Notes: a model not told the origin generated them from the sequence alone. Numbered from the stretch's first letter, positions 22,383 to 35,400 are shown. The stretch is 64,000 nucleotides of DNA from Carposina sasakii (GCA_014607495.2 CP053172.1:7268888-7332887), one strand, 5' to 3'. Numbers and translations: made by a program.

Positions 22383-24635
22383 TATACTGGGTGTAAAAAG
22401 ACAACTTTGTTCTTTTAATACATCATATTCTTTGTAATGTCACGATAATTTTTTTCTATGGAAGCATCCCTGGGAAACCACGGGTTTCCAAGATATTGAG
22501 GTCGAAAGTTACATTAATATAATTTTTTTTTTACATAAATCCATCTGAAATCGGTCAACAAACATTTTTTCAAAGATACCATGTCAAAATGTTAGTTTTG
22601 TAGGTACATTTGTACCTTGCGCATCAAACTTCACAATTCAGTCTTCACAATACCATAGGAGTGGTGAGTGCGGTGTCGGCAGAATAGAATAACAACCCCA
22701 TGTCTGCCCGTGGATATGTCGTAAGAAATGTTAAGAGTTTTCGGAATGTTAGTGCAGCATTCCTGTAGACTGTAGACATTTGTATTCTGGAATTTTTGTC
22801 GTATTTAAATCTAACAGCACATTAGCAAACTCAAACGAATACATTGGTTGCAATAAAATGACAGTATTTTTTCATATTTTTTTTGTCGTTTCCCAGGGTT
22901 GGTTCCATAGAAGAAAATGATCGTAACCTTACAAAGAATACGAGGTATTAAAAAAACACTGTTGTCTTTTTACACCATGTATATTTTGAGTTTGCTAATG
23001 TGCTGTTAGATTTAAATGAGACAAAAATTCCAGAATTTGTCTACAGTCTACAGGAATGCTGCAAATCTTCCGAAAACTCTTAATCATTTCTTACGATATC
23101 CACGGGCAGACATGGGGTGGTGTTATTCTATTCTGCCGACACCGCACTCGCCACTCCTATGGTATTGTGAAGACTGAGGATGCCACTAGGTGTTGACGAA
23201 ACAGTCGCATATACAGGGTGTAACAAAAAGGGTATGTTAAGCGAAAAGCTACGTAAATAGCCCACTGTAGAGAACCTATCCACAAAATTTGAGACTCGAA
23301 ATCACATGTTTATTTTTCAAGATTGTATGAAAATTCCTAAGACATTTAAAAATTCTCCATACCCTTTTTGTTACACCCTGTAGATTAACATTTATAAGGA
23401 AATAGCAAATTCTTCAGCCTATTGCAGTCCACTGGACGCAGGCCTCCCCCAGGGCACGCCACAAGGCTACTTCCATAGAGGGATTTTTGCCCATAGGCGG
23501 GTTGGTGACCGCAGTATGATTTTTGGACTATGCTGCCAACACGGGAGACGCGGGGCTTAACATGAATACCTACATCAGCTGCATCTCCTTCTGTGTATGT
23601 CGTAAGAGTTCTGTCAACGTATGTCGTAAGATGCGAATAATTTATTCGGTACCGGTTCTGATCTGTTATGGTGTAGATATTAGACAGGGTGTTTTTTTGT
23701 GGCCACCAAAGGGTGCGTACTCTATACATAAAATAAAGTAAGTTTATGCCAAAAAAAATCTGGGAATTTTTTTTTTTTTAATTTTTTTAATTACTTGACT
23801 GCGAAATTTATAGTGTCAGTGTTTATAGAATGCGATATTAAATTTCTCGTGAAAAAATTTATTCGGCATTTACAGAAAAACGGTCTATTTACTCAACTTT
23901 CTAATATTTTGATCAGGTATGCTTCCATAGAGAAAAATGATGGTGTGAGGAGATTCCGATATGACGACCAAAAATATCCTGTATTATACAGAATGTAACA
24001 AAAGGGGTATGTTAAGCGAAAAGCTATGTAAATAGCCCACTAAAAGGAACCTACCTACAAAATTTGAGACTCGAAATCACATGTTTATTTTTCCAGATAG
24101 TATGGAGAATACCTAACCTACTCAGGAATGTTCATACAATCTTGTAAAATAAACATGCGATTTCGAGTCTCCAATTTTGGGGACAGATTCTTTACAGTGG
24201 GTTGTTTATATAGCATTTCGCTTAACATACCCTTTTTGTTACACCCTGTATACTGGGTGTAAAAAGACAACTTTGTTCTTTTAAAATACCTCATATTCTT
24301 TGTGATATCACAATAATTTTTTTCTATGGAAGCACCCCTGGGAAACCACGGGTTTCCAAGATATTGAGGTCCAAAGTTACATGAATATCAGGATTCTTTT
24401 AAAATAAATCCATCTGGAAACAGTTAACAAACATTTCTTTTAAAGACACCATATTAAAATTTATAAATGTTAGTTTTGTAGGTACATTTGTCAATCGAAT
24501 ACATTGCTTGCAATAGATTTTTTTCAAAAAAATTTTCGTTTCCCAGGGTTGGTTCTATAGAAAAAAAAAATCGTTACGTTACAAAGAATACGAGGTATTA
24601 AAATAACAACGTTGTCTTTTTACACCCTGTATATT
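22383..24635. mobile_element. Pile-up of TACAGGGTG-type MITEs
   Basis: Consecutive units: family P (about 22383-22983, ends ATACTGGGTGTAAAAAGACA), family N (23212-23385, TACAGGGTGTAACAAAAAGG), a family L tail (23410-23560), family M reversed (23676-23992), family N again (23992-24252) and family P again (24253-24632). The shared terminal TACAGGGTG suggests related elements that inserted into each other's ends. Confidence 0.6.
22630..23182. repeat. Long imperfect inverted repeat (foldback)
   Basis: The left arm (about 22630-22830) and right arm (about 22984-23182) are reverse complements with few changes; both carry the 'cagtcttcacaataccatag' and 'ctaacagcacattagcaaac' blocks. The loop is about 150 bp of MITE sequence. 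Arms of about 200 bp would form a strong RNA hairpin if transcribed. Confidence 0.65.
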
Positions 24636-24892
24636 AGTGTAATGTACTACATTACTAATGTATTGTAACGTATAGTATTGCAATCTAAGTGTCAAGAGCT
24701 GGAATTGTGAGGCACCGAAAAGTGTAATGGTGCATCGACACTGTTAGTATGACATAAGCAGTCTATGTCTACATCTTATTGCTGTATGGCTGTACTTAGA
24801 TTCTCTTTTCTGAGGGGTGAGCACGCATTTCGATGAAAAGTCATCAAACTGTCAAATCACATAGATTTTATTAGCGAGTCGCTAGCGTTACG

Positions 24893-25438
24893 CCGCGTAA
24901 AAAGATTCGTACTTACTGCTTACCCCACTGCTCCTGCAGATCGATGATTCGAGAAAAATCGTTATCTCGATAAACAAAACATGTCATACAATTTATTGTG
25001 TTAAGATTAATATTCAACTAAACGCCCGATCATGGTTTCAATTAACTTTCTGTACAAATGCCTTACCGCACTCCGTACAAGAATACTTTTTATCGTTCGC
25101 ATGTATCTTTTCATGGAGATACAGAGTGGCATGTCTCAAAAACGATTTCGGACAGTATCTACAGTGATAATCCTTTTCTTTCTTATGTATGAACGAATGT
25201 CAAGATTGTGATATTGATCGTACCATGGGTAGAGGCGCTGCGCGCATCGCGTCACACGCATTACATTTATATCTATCGTCTATATTATGTATATCAAGCT
25301 TGTGTTTATTAAACATTTGTTCAGAATGAAATGCATGTGAAGATTGGCGGATTTTTCTTTTTAGCTGTATTTTATTATATGCAAATTTTTTTTTTTTTAG
25401 ATTTTTTGTTATCCCAGAAGTATGTGTCGCCCTTTTGT
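24893..25438 (-). pseudogene. Decayed copy A of the gene 4 zinc-finger exon
   Basis: The minus strand still reads EKDYHCRYCPKSFLRHATL, HEKIHAN and KAFVQKVN, nearly the words of gene 4's last exon. The central fingers are replaced by unrelated sequence and a stop precedes the end. The 3' flank (24898-24943) is shared with copy B at 26677-26722, so both arose from one duplication. Confidence 0.7.
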
Positions 25439-25765
25439 GTATGGGGCAGGGGAACTAAGCCCATACAGCCATTTCACTTTAAATAATGATTTTCCATTTC
25501 ACAATGTGTTTTTATTTATCTCTCAAATTATGATGATAATGATTGATGATGAATGGTTAACAAACATCCTCAAGAACAAGTGTAAAGTTAGTCATGTTTA
25601 AATAAAATTAAATATTGCAAATAAACAATAACTTACATGTTATCGTAATCCGGCTAAAGTTTTACTAGGTGCACACGCACGTGTTGGATCAGATTCACAT
25701 CAGTCCCTAGGTAAGAGTAATCATAATATAACTTATCTACAAGAAAACATCACTTTACGGTATAG
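25428..25765 (+). repeat. Family A repeat, internally deleted copy
   Basis: Carries 'ggggaactaagcccatacagcc', the 'gatgatgaatgg' block and the 'caagaaaacatcactttacgg' end, with internal losses. It abuts the 5' edge of the dead zinc-finger copy A. Confidence 0.6.
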
Positions 25766-26675
25766 ATTTTTTTAGCCAAAGTCCCAAATTTTTTCGCCCT
25801 AGCTTTTGAATTTGGTTCTGATTTATTATTTATAATAACTGACTATTGCAGAAGAAGTTCACAATTATTGGTGAAATTTAATAAATTGTTGTTAGTGTGT
25901 TATATTGTATTACGTTATTAGAATACGAGGTTTATTAAAATATTGTTGTCAAAAACCTTAGATTTACATCCTAGTATGACAAATGACGCACCTTCGAGCC
26001 GAATGTGCTGATCTACAATGAAAATGTAAATCTTACGGCGATTCAACGGAAGAAAAGAAATAAACTTTTGTAGAAAAAATGTAATGCATTCTATCACTTA
26101 AGGCTGGAATGGCTGAGATACTCATAGTCTAATGGTATACAGTTCCGCTCTTAACACCAGTATCGGATAGCAGTAGTAATAGCCGCGCTGCAGCTGGAAA
26201 AAGGAGTGTATTACTCGCAATAGAACTAAAAAACAGAAAAGGTATTTATTAGACTCCTTAAAAAATACATAAAAAGTTTCTTGATACAAATGCCCTTAAA
26301 ATCGGATACACATTCTTTTGTCAGTTACGTCCATTTTGGGTTGTACCTCCTAAACCAAACGTGGATACAAAACCGTGAAAATATCAACCTAAAATTATCA
26401 TTTATCTTAGTCAAATTCTCACTTCATGTGAATGCTCGACCATTTCGCTGAAATCGATCAATTTTACAATATGGCCACCGTACAGATCTTATCAAAGTGG
26501 TCTATGTGAAATACTGCAAAATGATCTGCAAAAATTCTCTTTTCAACACTAAGATTTTGTATAATACTATCAAATCTTAGCGAGCAATCATTAACAGAAA
26601 AAGAACTGTCATACATATGGATTTTAGAAAATTAGCTAAAGTAACCAGAAAATTCGCATATACGTTACGCAAATC
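25766..26675. other. Spacer between two dead zinc-finger copies
   Basis: AT-rich and without a readable gene. I see no terminal repeats or tRNA boxes. Confidence 0.4.
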
Positions 26676-27816
26676 TCGCGTAAAAAGATTCGTACTTACT
26701 GCTTACCCCACTGCTCCTGCAGATCTACCTACCCCATTTTTCGAGAACTCGGCCAAGTGTAAGTACTCTATAGTAGTGTTTTTATCGATTGTGGCCTGCA
26801 AAATTCAAGAGATAAAGTGGATAATTAAACACTTGCAAGAGAAAACATGTGTGATTTAAACATTAATATACAATTTATTGCATAAAGTCAAGATTAATAT
26901 TCAAAACGACAATGTATATTTTCCAAATAAACTGATTATGAAATCCAGTTTCTGTAACTCAATGGCGGGTTAATCATACAACACAGATGAAGAGGATATT
27001 CCTTTGCAAATCTACGTAAAAACACAAATATTGTAGAAGCAGGTATAAGTGAGGATTTGGAAGATAAATTGAAAGTCCAATTCACTTTCTGTACAAATGC
27101 CTAAAAAAAAAGAGTACCGCACTCAATTTGTTCGTACTTTTGATGATGAAGAAAGAATTGTCTGTTACTTTTTATCGTTCGCATGTATAGAAGGAAAACT
27201 TTTCATGGAGATACAGAGTGGCATGTCTCAAAAACGATTTCGGACAGTATCTATAGTGATGACTTATAATCCTTTTCTTTCTTATGTATGAACGAATGTC
27301 TATAAAGGGCCACATTGTGATATGATACGAAATCACTTTATGTTTGATGTTTATTTTACTAAGGATTGTTTTTTGTTTCTTTACATTTAAAATCGCTTTT
27401 TTCCTAGCAGATAACTACTTAAATGCATTCATATGTGACATTAACAGGCTGCGTAAGAATTTGTTTTAAAGAATTTCCTCGTATAATACTTCGCGTCACA
27501 CGCATTACATTTATATCTATCGTCTATATTATGTATATCAAGCTTGTGTTTATTAAACATTTGTTCAGAATGAAATGCATGTAATAAAATACAGCATTGC
27601 GGACAGCTGTATTCGTAAGAAATAAATTATTACATGCATTTTTTCAGTCCCTCACGTGTCCCTAGTGCCTAAATTTGCATAAATCTCCTAAAATAGATTT
27701 GGCCCTTTGTATAAGTCTATATTACAATGGAATCCAATAACAGAAGTATGTGTCGCCCTTCTGTGTATAATCCGAGTCTAGGAGACTGAATTTCACTTTT
27801 CCCTTCGGCACCCCCT
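26676..27816 (-). pseudogene. Decayed copy B of a gene 4/5-type zinc-finger exon
   Basis: An AG acceptor at 27817-27818 opens an exon that reads KFSLLDSDYTQKGDTYFC, the same words as the start of the gene 5 finger exon. Farther on, fragments matching the gene 4 fingers appear, but the frame is broken by several insertions of 9-45 bp (for example 27124-27165) and the middle fingers are scrambled. It is dead. The exon lies downstream of an HTH relic at 28936-29170 in the order expected for a gene 4-like 3' half. Confidence 0.7.
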
Positions 27817-27911
27817 CTGTAAAGAAAGAAAACCATTAACTATTGTATCTACTAATAAGAAACTAATTTTACTCTAAACTGTGTATGAGGGGACACTAAA
27901 GGGCCGTTAAA

Positions 27912-28466
27912 CAGTAAATTTTCACAAAAATTCAGTATTTTTTTATATTCTTGTATTCGACCAAATACATTAGGGTCGCAACACATCTGCGGGACTTAAG
28001 TTCAGCGGCTGAAGTGTCAGTCGAAATATTCAGTTGTTAGCAAACCATAAAGAAAGTTACGCGGCGTCGTCGTCAGTCTGTGTCGACACTTTATGGTGTG
28101 CGGTTGTTGTGACGTACCTGAACTGCCCAGAAAAATGGATTTAATTGTATTAGCTATTATAGAAGGCTTAGAAGAAGAAGAAGTAAATAATAAACACTTT
28201 TGGGTGCACTAATAAGAATCCAAAACAATTTAATCAAAGTACAGATTACTGATAAGTTTTTTAAATATTTTCGGATGTAAATCTTTTGATGTGCTATTTC
28301 TCACTATGATTTTGGTGACCGCCACGCGCGCTGCACAACACACGCCGAACGTTCAACGTCTGGGCCGAACTTTTCGCGCAACGCGTCGCGTGATGTGTCG
28401 CTTGCAGTAAATTTTCACAAAAATTCAGTATTTTTTTATATTCTCGTATTCGACCAAATACATTAG
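27912..28466. repeat. GC-richer insert flanked by 62-bp direct repeats
   Basis: Positions 27912-27973 and 28405-28466 are identical except one base (start CAGTAAATTTTCACAAAAAT). Between them lie 431 bp with weak terminal inverted repeats (GTCGCAACACATC; GATGTGTCGC). A 62-bp duplication is far too long for a normal transposition target site. Confidence 0.65.
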
Positions 28467-28734
28467 ACTCAAAAACATTTCATACATCAAATTAAATCAC
28501 AAATAAAATTAACATTTTCTATCACTGGTAAGCTTTCAACAGATTTTTTTTAGCGTTTGTTATTGAATCACATTCGATCTTTGAATATTCGGCGGTTCGG
28601 CCAAGACCATAGCTGAATATTCGATATCTCCATAACCCATGAATCATCAAGAGAAAGGTTTACATCTACAGTATCAGTAATGCGAAACCGGGGCGGGTCG
28701 TTATTAAATAATAAATAAAGAATAGGCAAACTTA

Positions 28735-28935
28735 AGGCGGTTAAGGGTTTCCGGGAGGTGGGCAGCAGCGCCTCCCATACTGGCAACATAGTCTGAAAAT
28801 CACACTGCGGTCGCCAACCCGCCTGCCCAGCCCGGTGACTATGGGCAAAACCCTCCTCTGGCAGTAGCCTGGCGTGCCCTGGGGGAGGCCTACGTCCAGC
28901 AGTGGACTGCAATAGGCTGAAGAAGAAGAAGAAGG
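28735..28935 (+). mobile_element. LINE tail family L
   Basis: A well-kept copy ending in GAAGAAGAAGAAGG. It cuts into the 3' edge of the HTH relic that follows. Confidence 0.65.
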
Positions 28936-29170
28936 CATAACATAAGGCTGTTGGCTCTTAAATTTCTCATTAGAATGACGCGGTTGGCTCGAATCTCGTC
29001 GACAATGCGATCTGCACGGCATCTGTTTTCTTTTAGATATTTCCGCCAAGCTTTGCTGATGACAAACTGGCCGACACCCAACTCCTTGGCAACCCAACAC
29101 TGCCGCTGGCCCTCTTTTATCATTTCAATAGCTCTAGCTTTAGTGGCCGCGTCCAGTATTTTTCTTTCTA
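28936..29170 (-). pseudogene. Orphan Tc1-transposase-like HTH exon
   Basis: The minus strand has an acceptor (AG at 29172-29171) and an open exon reading RAIEMIKEGQRQCWVAKELG, then VGQFVISKAWRKYLKEN and RANRVILMRNLRANS. The pattern (VA-LGV-Q-VIS-AWR-Y, then an arginine-rich segment) is the N-terminal HTH pair of Tc1-like transposases. The donor is missing where a LINE tail abuts. Phase and position match the HTH exons of gene 4, so it is likely a third, isolated copy rather than a whole transposon. Confidence 0.6.
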
Positions 29171-29404
29171 CTGGCAACAGAAATTAATTGAATTGTAGCG
29201 GCGAATCTCTGTAGCTATGAAATTCGGGCAGCGCGTACTGCACTACCTACATGTACCTACTATGCAGAGGAAGAAGGTAGACCATGGTGAGACTGCACAT
29301 GACACGGCAGCTTCACAGCCTCAAAGCTCTACAGTTTACGATGTCATCCATTTCCATCATATTTTTATTTCTTTTAAATAAAAAACGAAATGTACATGAA
29401 TCAA

Positions 29405-29410
29405 TTTATT
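29405..29410 (-). terminator. Polyadenylation signal AATAAA of gene 4
   Basis: AATAAA on the minus strand 14 nt after the stop. Another lies near 29365. Confidence 0.5.
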
Positions 29411-29424
29411 GCTTAAAATCAAGA

Positions 29425-32400
29425 CTAATATTCAAAACGAACTTCAGGATGGCGGTTAATCATATGGTGCTTCCAATTTACTTTCTGTACAAATGCCTTA
29501 TCGCACTCCTTGCAAGGGTACCTTCTAGCATCCGTATGTATCTTTTCGTGGAGATTTAGAGTGTTGTTTCTCAAAAACGATTTCGGACAGTATCTACAAT
29601 GATAATTCTTTTCTTTCTTATGCTTGAACGAGTGTCTATAAAAAGCTCCTGCACTATATGTTTCAAAATCACATTCTTCACATTTCCTGATCTCCCCCAA
29701 CATATGATATGATTTAACATGTGTCTTTACATCACTGGGTCTATAAAACTTCGCGTCACATGCATTACATTTAAATCGGTCGTCTACACTGTGCATTTTA
29801 AACTTATGCTTAATAAAATATGGTTCATAAGAGAACGACTCGATGCATTGCGGACAGCTGTACGCTAAAACGTGTCGATTTTTGACGTGTTTCACTAAAT
29901 TTGCTCTCTTTGTAAAACTCATATCACATTTGTTACAGAAGTAGGTGGATCCATCTAGTCTGTAGTCCGCACTGATAAGACGAAACGTCGGCTTCTCATT
30001 ACCATCTAAAAATTAATAAACAATATTGAATTTATCATTAATTTAAGATTATTGACTAAATAAAAATATTTACATGCCACATTTTTTGGCGAAACATATC
30101 TCTGATCTAATAATGTAATAATATTTAGAGTAAATTAATAATAATTATCATTTAAAAATAACATCTTTTTTAAGAACCACAGACATTTAACAGAGGCAGT
30201 TCTGATCAAGAAATACGATAAGATAGAATTAATTATAGCTAAGTAGTACTTTTGAAGTAAGTACTACACGGTGACTTGTAATAATATTAGTTGCTTGCCA
30301 CCTCATCTGCGTGAAATTGCCTTTTGTATTTTTATTACTAAGCGGCATTCTGATGAACTACACAATTGAAGATTGAGAATCAGTGCAGTACTTTTTTGCA
30401 ATATTTTCACAAACTATAATACATTCTCATAAATATGAATACGAAGGGTCACTTACGAGGGTTGGCCTTGCGATTCCGCGCTTCGATCGGATCGACGACA
30501 ACTTTCCCGTGGGTCGCTTCGTAGCGCGCCACTAACCGGCCAATAGCACCACGGGAAGAGCCCAGTTCTCTCACAACACCGCGCTGGGATATCCCGGATT
30601 TTAGCATTTTAATCACTACGCTGGGGTCTGGTTTTCCACCTAGCGACAAGACAAGACAACCGTGAAATGTAGAGTCCGTTTCTTTCATAAAATAATTCCT
30701 ATGCCTGATTTCGGAACTAACATTTTTTGTATGCAGCGAAACAGAAAATATGTAGTAACAAGCGTCCGCCTTCATCCAACGGAATTATGTATACGGTGAA
30801 ACGCACAATAATAGGAAACGAAAATTATTATGTAGAAGTTTCAACCATACGCAAGGCGAAAAACAAGCAAATATTATTGACATTGTATTAAATGCCATAA
30901 AAATATTTTCCCCTAGCTCTTAATGTTTTATGGAAACTTATAAAAAATGGCGTAAATTTAATATATTTCCAGGCGATAGAGGCGCGTTTCGTTATACGGT
31001 TGCCCATAAGCTTACGTCAAATTATGTCCTACGGGACAATCGTTCTATTGGTCATATTTCGTCATATGTCCACTGAAAATAAGGTAGATACGAGAAGATG
31101 CCATGAATAGTGATTTGGCCGAATACCGGATATTCGGTTACGCGCATCGCGAATACGGAATATTCGGTAAGTAACCGAATGTTCGAAAAATGTTATGTGC
31201 GTTTTATGCGTGACAGAAATTACAAGTGCTGCAAAAGATTCGCCACAACTTACTATAGACAGATTTTAAGTAAAATTAAAGATTTCTGATTAAAAAAAGA
31301 TATTATATTTTAAATGATATTTAAATTTTACTATCTGATCTATCTGAAATGTATAAAATCACATCTTATTTTAAGAATCACAAATTATACAATTTTTTAA
31401 ATTAGGTTTAAGAAATGGCTAACTCAGGAATGCTTCTATTCCGTTGACGAATACTTCAAATATAAGAACCGCAAATAATATTTTGACATAACGTATAAAT
31501 GTGGAATTAAGATCCGAGTATAATTGGAATTATTTGATTTTTTTGTACTTTGTGACATTACTTTGTGTGATATCAGATATTTGTAATGTAATTTAGAATC
31601 TATATTATTAATTTTAAATTTTGCATGCCAGACTCTGGTGAAATGTGCCGAACCAATATTACCTTACTCTAACTAAATGATAACATCTTTTTGTACCACG
31701 TTTCTTGCAGAAATAAATATTCTATTCTATTCTATTCACAGATATTTAACAGAAGTTCTGATCAAGAAATACCGTGAGAATTAATTATAACTAAGTATGT
31801 AGTACTTTTTGAAGTAGTAAGTAAGTACTACATTATAAACTAATAATATTATTTAAAATACTAGTTGCCGGCCACCTCATCTGCGTAAAATTGCCTTTTT
31901 GTACTTTTATTACAAGCTACCCGCAACATCATTTGCGTTACCGGAAATAACCTATGTGGTATTCTGATAAACTACACAATTGTCAAGTTTCACGAGAATC
32001 AGTACAGTACTTTTTACAATATTTTAACAAACAATTATTCTTATCAGGGTTCGTAATTATCAAGATATGTAATTTTTTAAATATTAAATTTTAAATATCT
32101 TGATAATTATACTAGCTGATAATATGGCATTTAACTTCTTGAAATTGAATGATAATATACCTATTTGTCCCAAGAGGGTCTCGGCTTTATAAAATAAACA
32201 GCAACGATTAAGGCTGCGGTTCCACTGAGGTGGAGCGGCGACGAGCTGTGCCGCGATTCACCAATCACATGGCTTGAAATCCACATCTCTTCTCCACTCC
32301 GCTTCAAAAGAATCAGCATTGGCGAAAGAGCGGAATTGTTTAAAATATCGGGAAAACGGCCTAGATTAGGCTAGCGCCGAGAAGAGCGACGCGGGGCGGA

Positions 32401-35400
32401 GAAGGGCGGTGCAGTGCGGAGCAGCGCGGCTCACTCACGCGCACACTCATTCATTTTAGTTAGCGTCTTGACGTCATCAACAATGCACGCGAATACATCA
32501 AAAGAAAAAAAAAAACTATTAATAATTATTGATAGTCTCAAGACATTTTAAAAGAAATTTTAGATGTTCTCTAATCCAAAATCTATGTTTTATTTTTGAA
32601 TTCAAGTAATTCGCGGCAACCAATGCTAATATCTCTTCTTCCAACTCTTCGTCCTGCAGCTCAAGTAGCATGACCTGCGAAGCACGATATGATAATTTAT
32701 TGACATTTAGCCTGTCAAAATACGATAAATATAGACGCCATGTTAAATTTTGTATAGAGACGATACGATATCGTACGATACGATATCCACGATACGTGGA
32801 CATGCTAGGGGGCAGTATAGAAAGATACAAAAGAGCTGCTTTATTTTTTTTTCACCAACAATACGACGTGTGATATGACTGAGAAAAAGCGTGTCTCACG
32901 CACCAAGCGATGCGCATAGGCAAAGCAGGTCTTCTCTGCTGGGTAGAGCGGAGCTGGGCAGAGGATGGTTCGTGGAAACACCTACCTTTTTTCACAGCTC
33001 AGTCCCGCTCCGCACCGCTCCACTTCCGCCTGAGTGGAACCGCAGCCTAACTGTGAGAAACATATAAAATTCAGAATTTGTTTTTTGGCGTCAAACAAAA
33101 GTAAGAAAGTACATAAAGAAAATAAATTCGCACTTCTCTCGTCTGTCAAACGATTCTTTTAGCGTTTGATTTTTATGTTATCACGGTATATTTATCAAGT
33201 TAATTTTTAATGATAATTATTACTTCGAACCCTGATTCTCATAAACATTAATACGAAGCATTTAACTCTCTCGTGTGACTATGTTTAGTCACTATATTGT
33301 CTAATGTTTATGTATACAATAAAGAATACGTAAGGATCACTTACGGGCGTTGGCCTTGGCTATGGCGTGATTCCTGACTTCAACTGGGTCGATGACGAGT
33401 TTTCCGTTGGTCTTTATATAACGCTCTAGCATGCCGCGAACCATTTTCCGGGAAGTACCCAGTTCGTCCGCAATAGTGCGCTGGGAATACCCGAGCTTTG
33501 CCATTTTAATAACTACGCCGAGGTCCGGTCTTGCATCTAACGATAAGACAATACAAACGATAAGACATTCGCGCTTAGCAACACATTAAGCGATTCAATT
33601 TTATATTATAGATACCTAATGTAGTTAACGTAATTTATAAATTTATTTATCACTTTAGGCAGGGCACCAAATACCTGGCAATTTTGAGGGTATAGTTGAG
33701 ATGTACAAGTTAATACTAAATACATCGTGAAACGTTTTAAACGGGTATACACTTTTAGAACTTAGCAACTTAATATATTTTATACATATAATCACGTCCC
33801 TTTGTCCTACTTACGGGGTGACCAGCAAAAAAGGCAGACCCTTAATTTACCACTAAATCTGGAACAAGGCAAGATATTTCCTAAGGGCCGACACACACCA
33901 TAATGCTTCAATATAATTTACTAACACTCTGGTACATCCATTTTACCATGCGCCAAACCCATCTGACCAATTTTGATCTTGGGGTTACACTCGATGAAAG
34001 GTATACAAGAAGTAGTTAGTAGAGTACGGAGTTGTATTCAAAAAACTAGATGTGATTCAAAATTAATTAAACAAGTTTATCAGGCTTGGTTAATCCATAA
34101 TTCAGTACTGTATCAGCTCATGGGGTGGAACACATAAAACCATCATACTATCTCTCGAGCGATCAACGCGCAATACTTAAGGTGGCTACGTTTCGTCCCT
34201 TCCTATTTCCAACTTCCCTACCCAATAATAGCTTTTTATAATCGTTCTAAAACAGAAATCGTTTTAAACGAAAAGATATTGTTTGGTTTCCTCAACACCG
34301 TTTTTCAAATAGATTTTTTGTGGGACCGATAAATAAAGTTTATTACATATATTCAATTACTTTTAGAACTTAGCAACGGTAGATAAATAGTAAATATATA
34401 GTTTTAAATTATTTTTATTAGTTATATATACCTTTATAACACTAAATATATTTTTAAGTATAAAAATAAGTATATTGTATTTATTAATTTACTTTTCATA
34501 ATCATGTTATCCAGGCTAGCCTGTTGTAAATTTTATATACTCTATTTAAATTTTAAATTTTAATGTATGTATACCAAATGTTTGATATAAAATAAATTTT
34601 ATTATTATTTATTTATTATTATTATTATTACCTATTTCGCATTTCTGTACATTTTATAAACGTTCGTGGACAACGCAGTGGCTTACTCAATTATCTACTC
34701 TTTTATATGTATAATTTTATGTTCACATACATGTGTTGGGTTTTAGAGTTTCATAATAATTAGTGGTTTACTAATTTACTAATTCCTATAATCCTGAGGA
34801 TGCCACGGTTGTTGGCGAAACATATGTAGATTATTTATCTAGTTTTTGATTACGGAATAGTGCAATGTATTGTCTTGCATGCTAGGTGCTCGGGTCTGGT
34901 TTCTCGTGGCGATTGTGGTTAGTGCAAGTGCCTGTTTTCGCAGTTATGAGTTATCAGATCCGAGGGTCGGTGGAGGGTGTAGGGCCAGGTGGTGGGCGCA
35001 CCCATAGTGAATGTTTGAACTTCCGAATTGTAACGCCTAATACAATTTCGTTTATTGTGTAACTGTTTGTTGTCCTAAATAAAATAAAAATAAAATAAGA
35101 TATCAAAATAAATAAGTACTTATTTGCTAGTAAAATATTTTTTTATATTTCAGTGTTGGTATTTGGCCGAATACCGAATAGTAACCGAATATCCGTTGCA
35201 CAGGCATCTGTAGTTCAAAAATTGAATATACCTAGACATTAAAACAATAAAAAATAATTCATAATTCCTTATTGAACTTACACATATTAATAAAAAATAT
35301 TACTATTGTAGGAAAAATAAAATGCCGTAGATAATAACGGGAAATCTGCTTTATATGACGAAGTGTCACACTAAAACGTACAATTTGTCAAGTCTGTCCC

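Larger units (their letters stand above)
30165..33540 (-). repeat. Segmental duplication: HTH exon plus downstream intron
   Basis: The intron after the first HTH exon (33344-31370) and the intron after the second (30456-30165) share blocks in order: 'ctgatcaagaaatac', 'aagtactac', 'gccacctcatctgcgt', 'gaatcagt.cagtactttt' and 'tcataaa.at.aatacgaag'. The exon pair therefore arose by duplication of genomic DNA. The upstream copy was later enlarged by a LINE tail and two MITEs. Confidence 0.75.

Noticed and set aside
28568..28912. Open frames on the minus strand
   Set aside because: They read through a LINE tail (family L) with copies elsewhere; no domain is seen.
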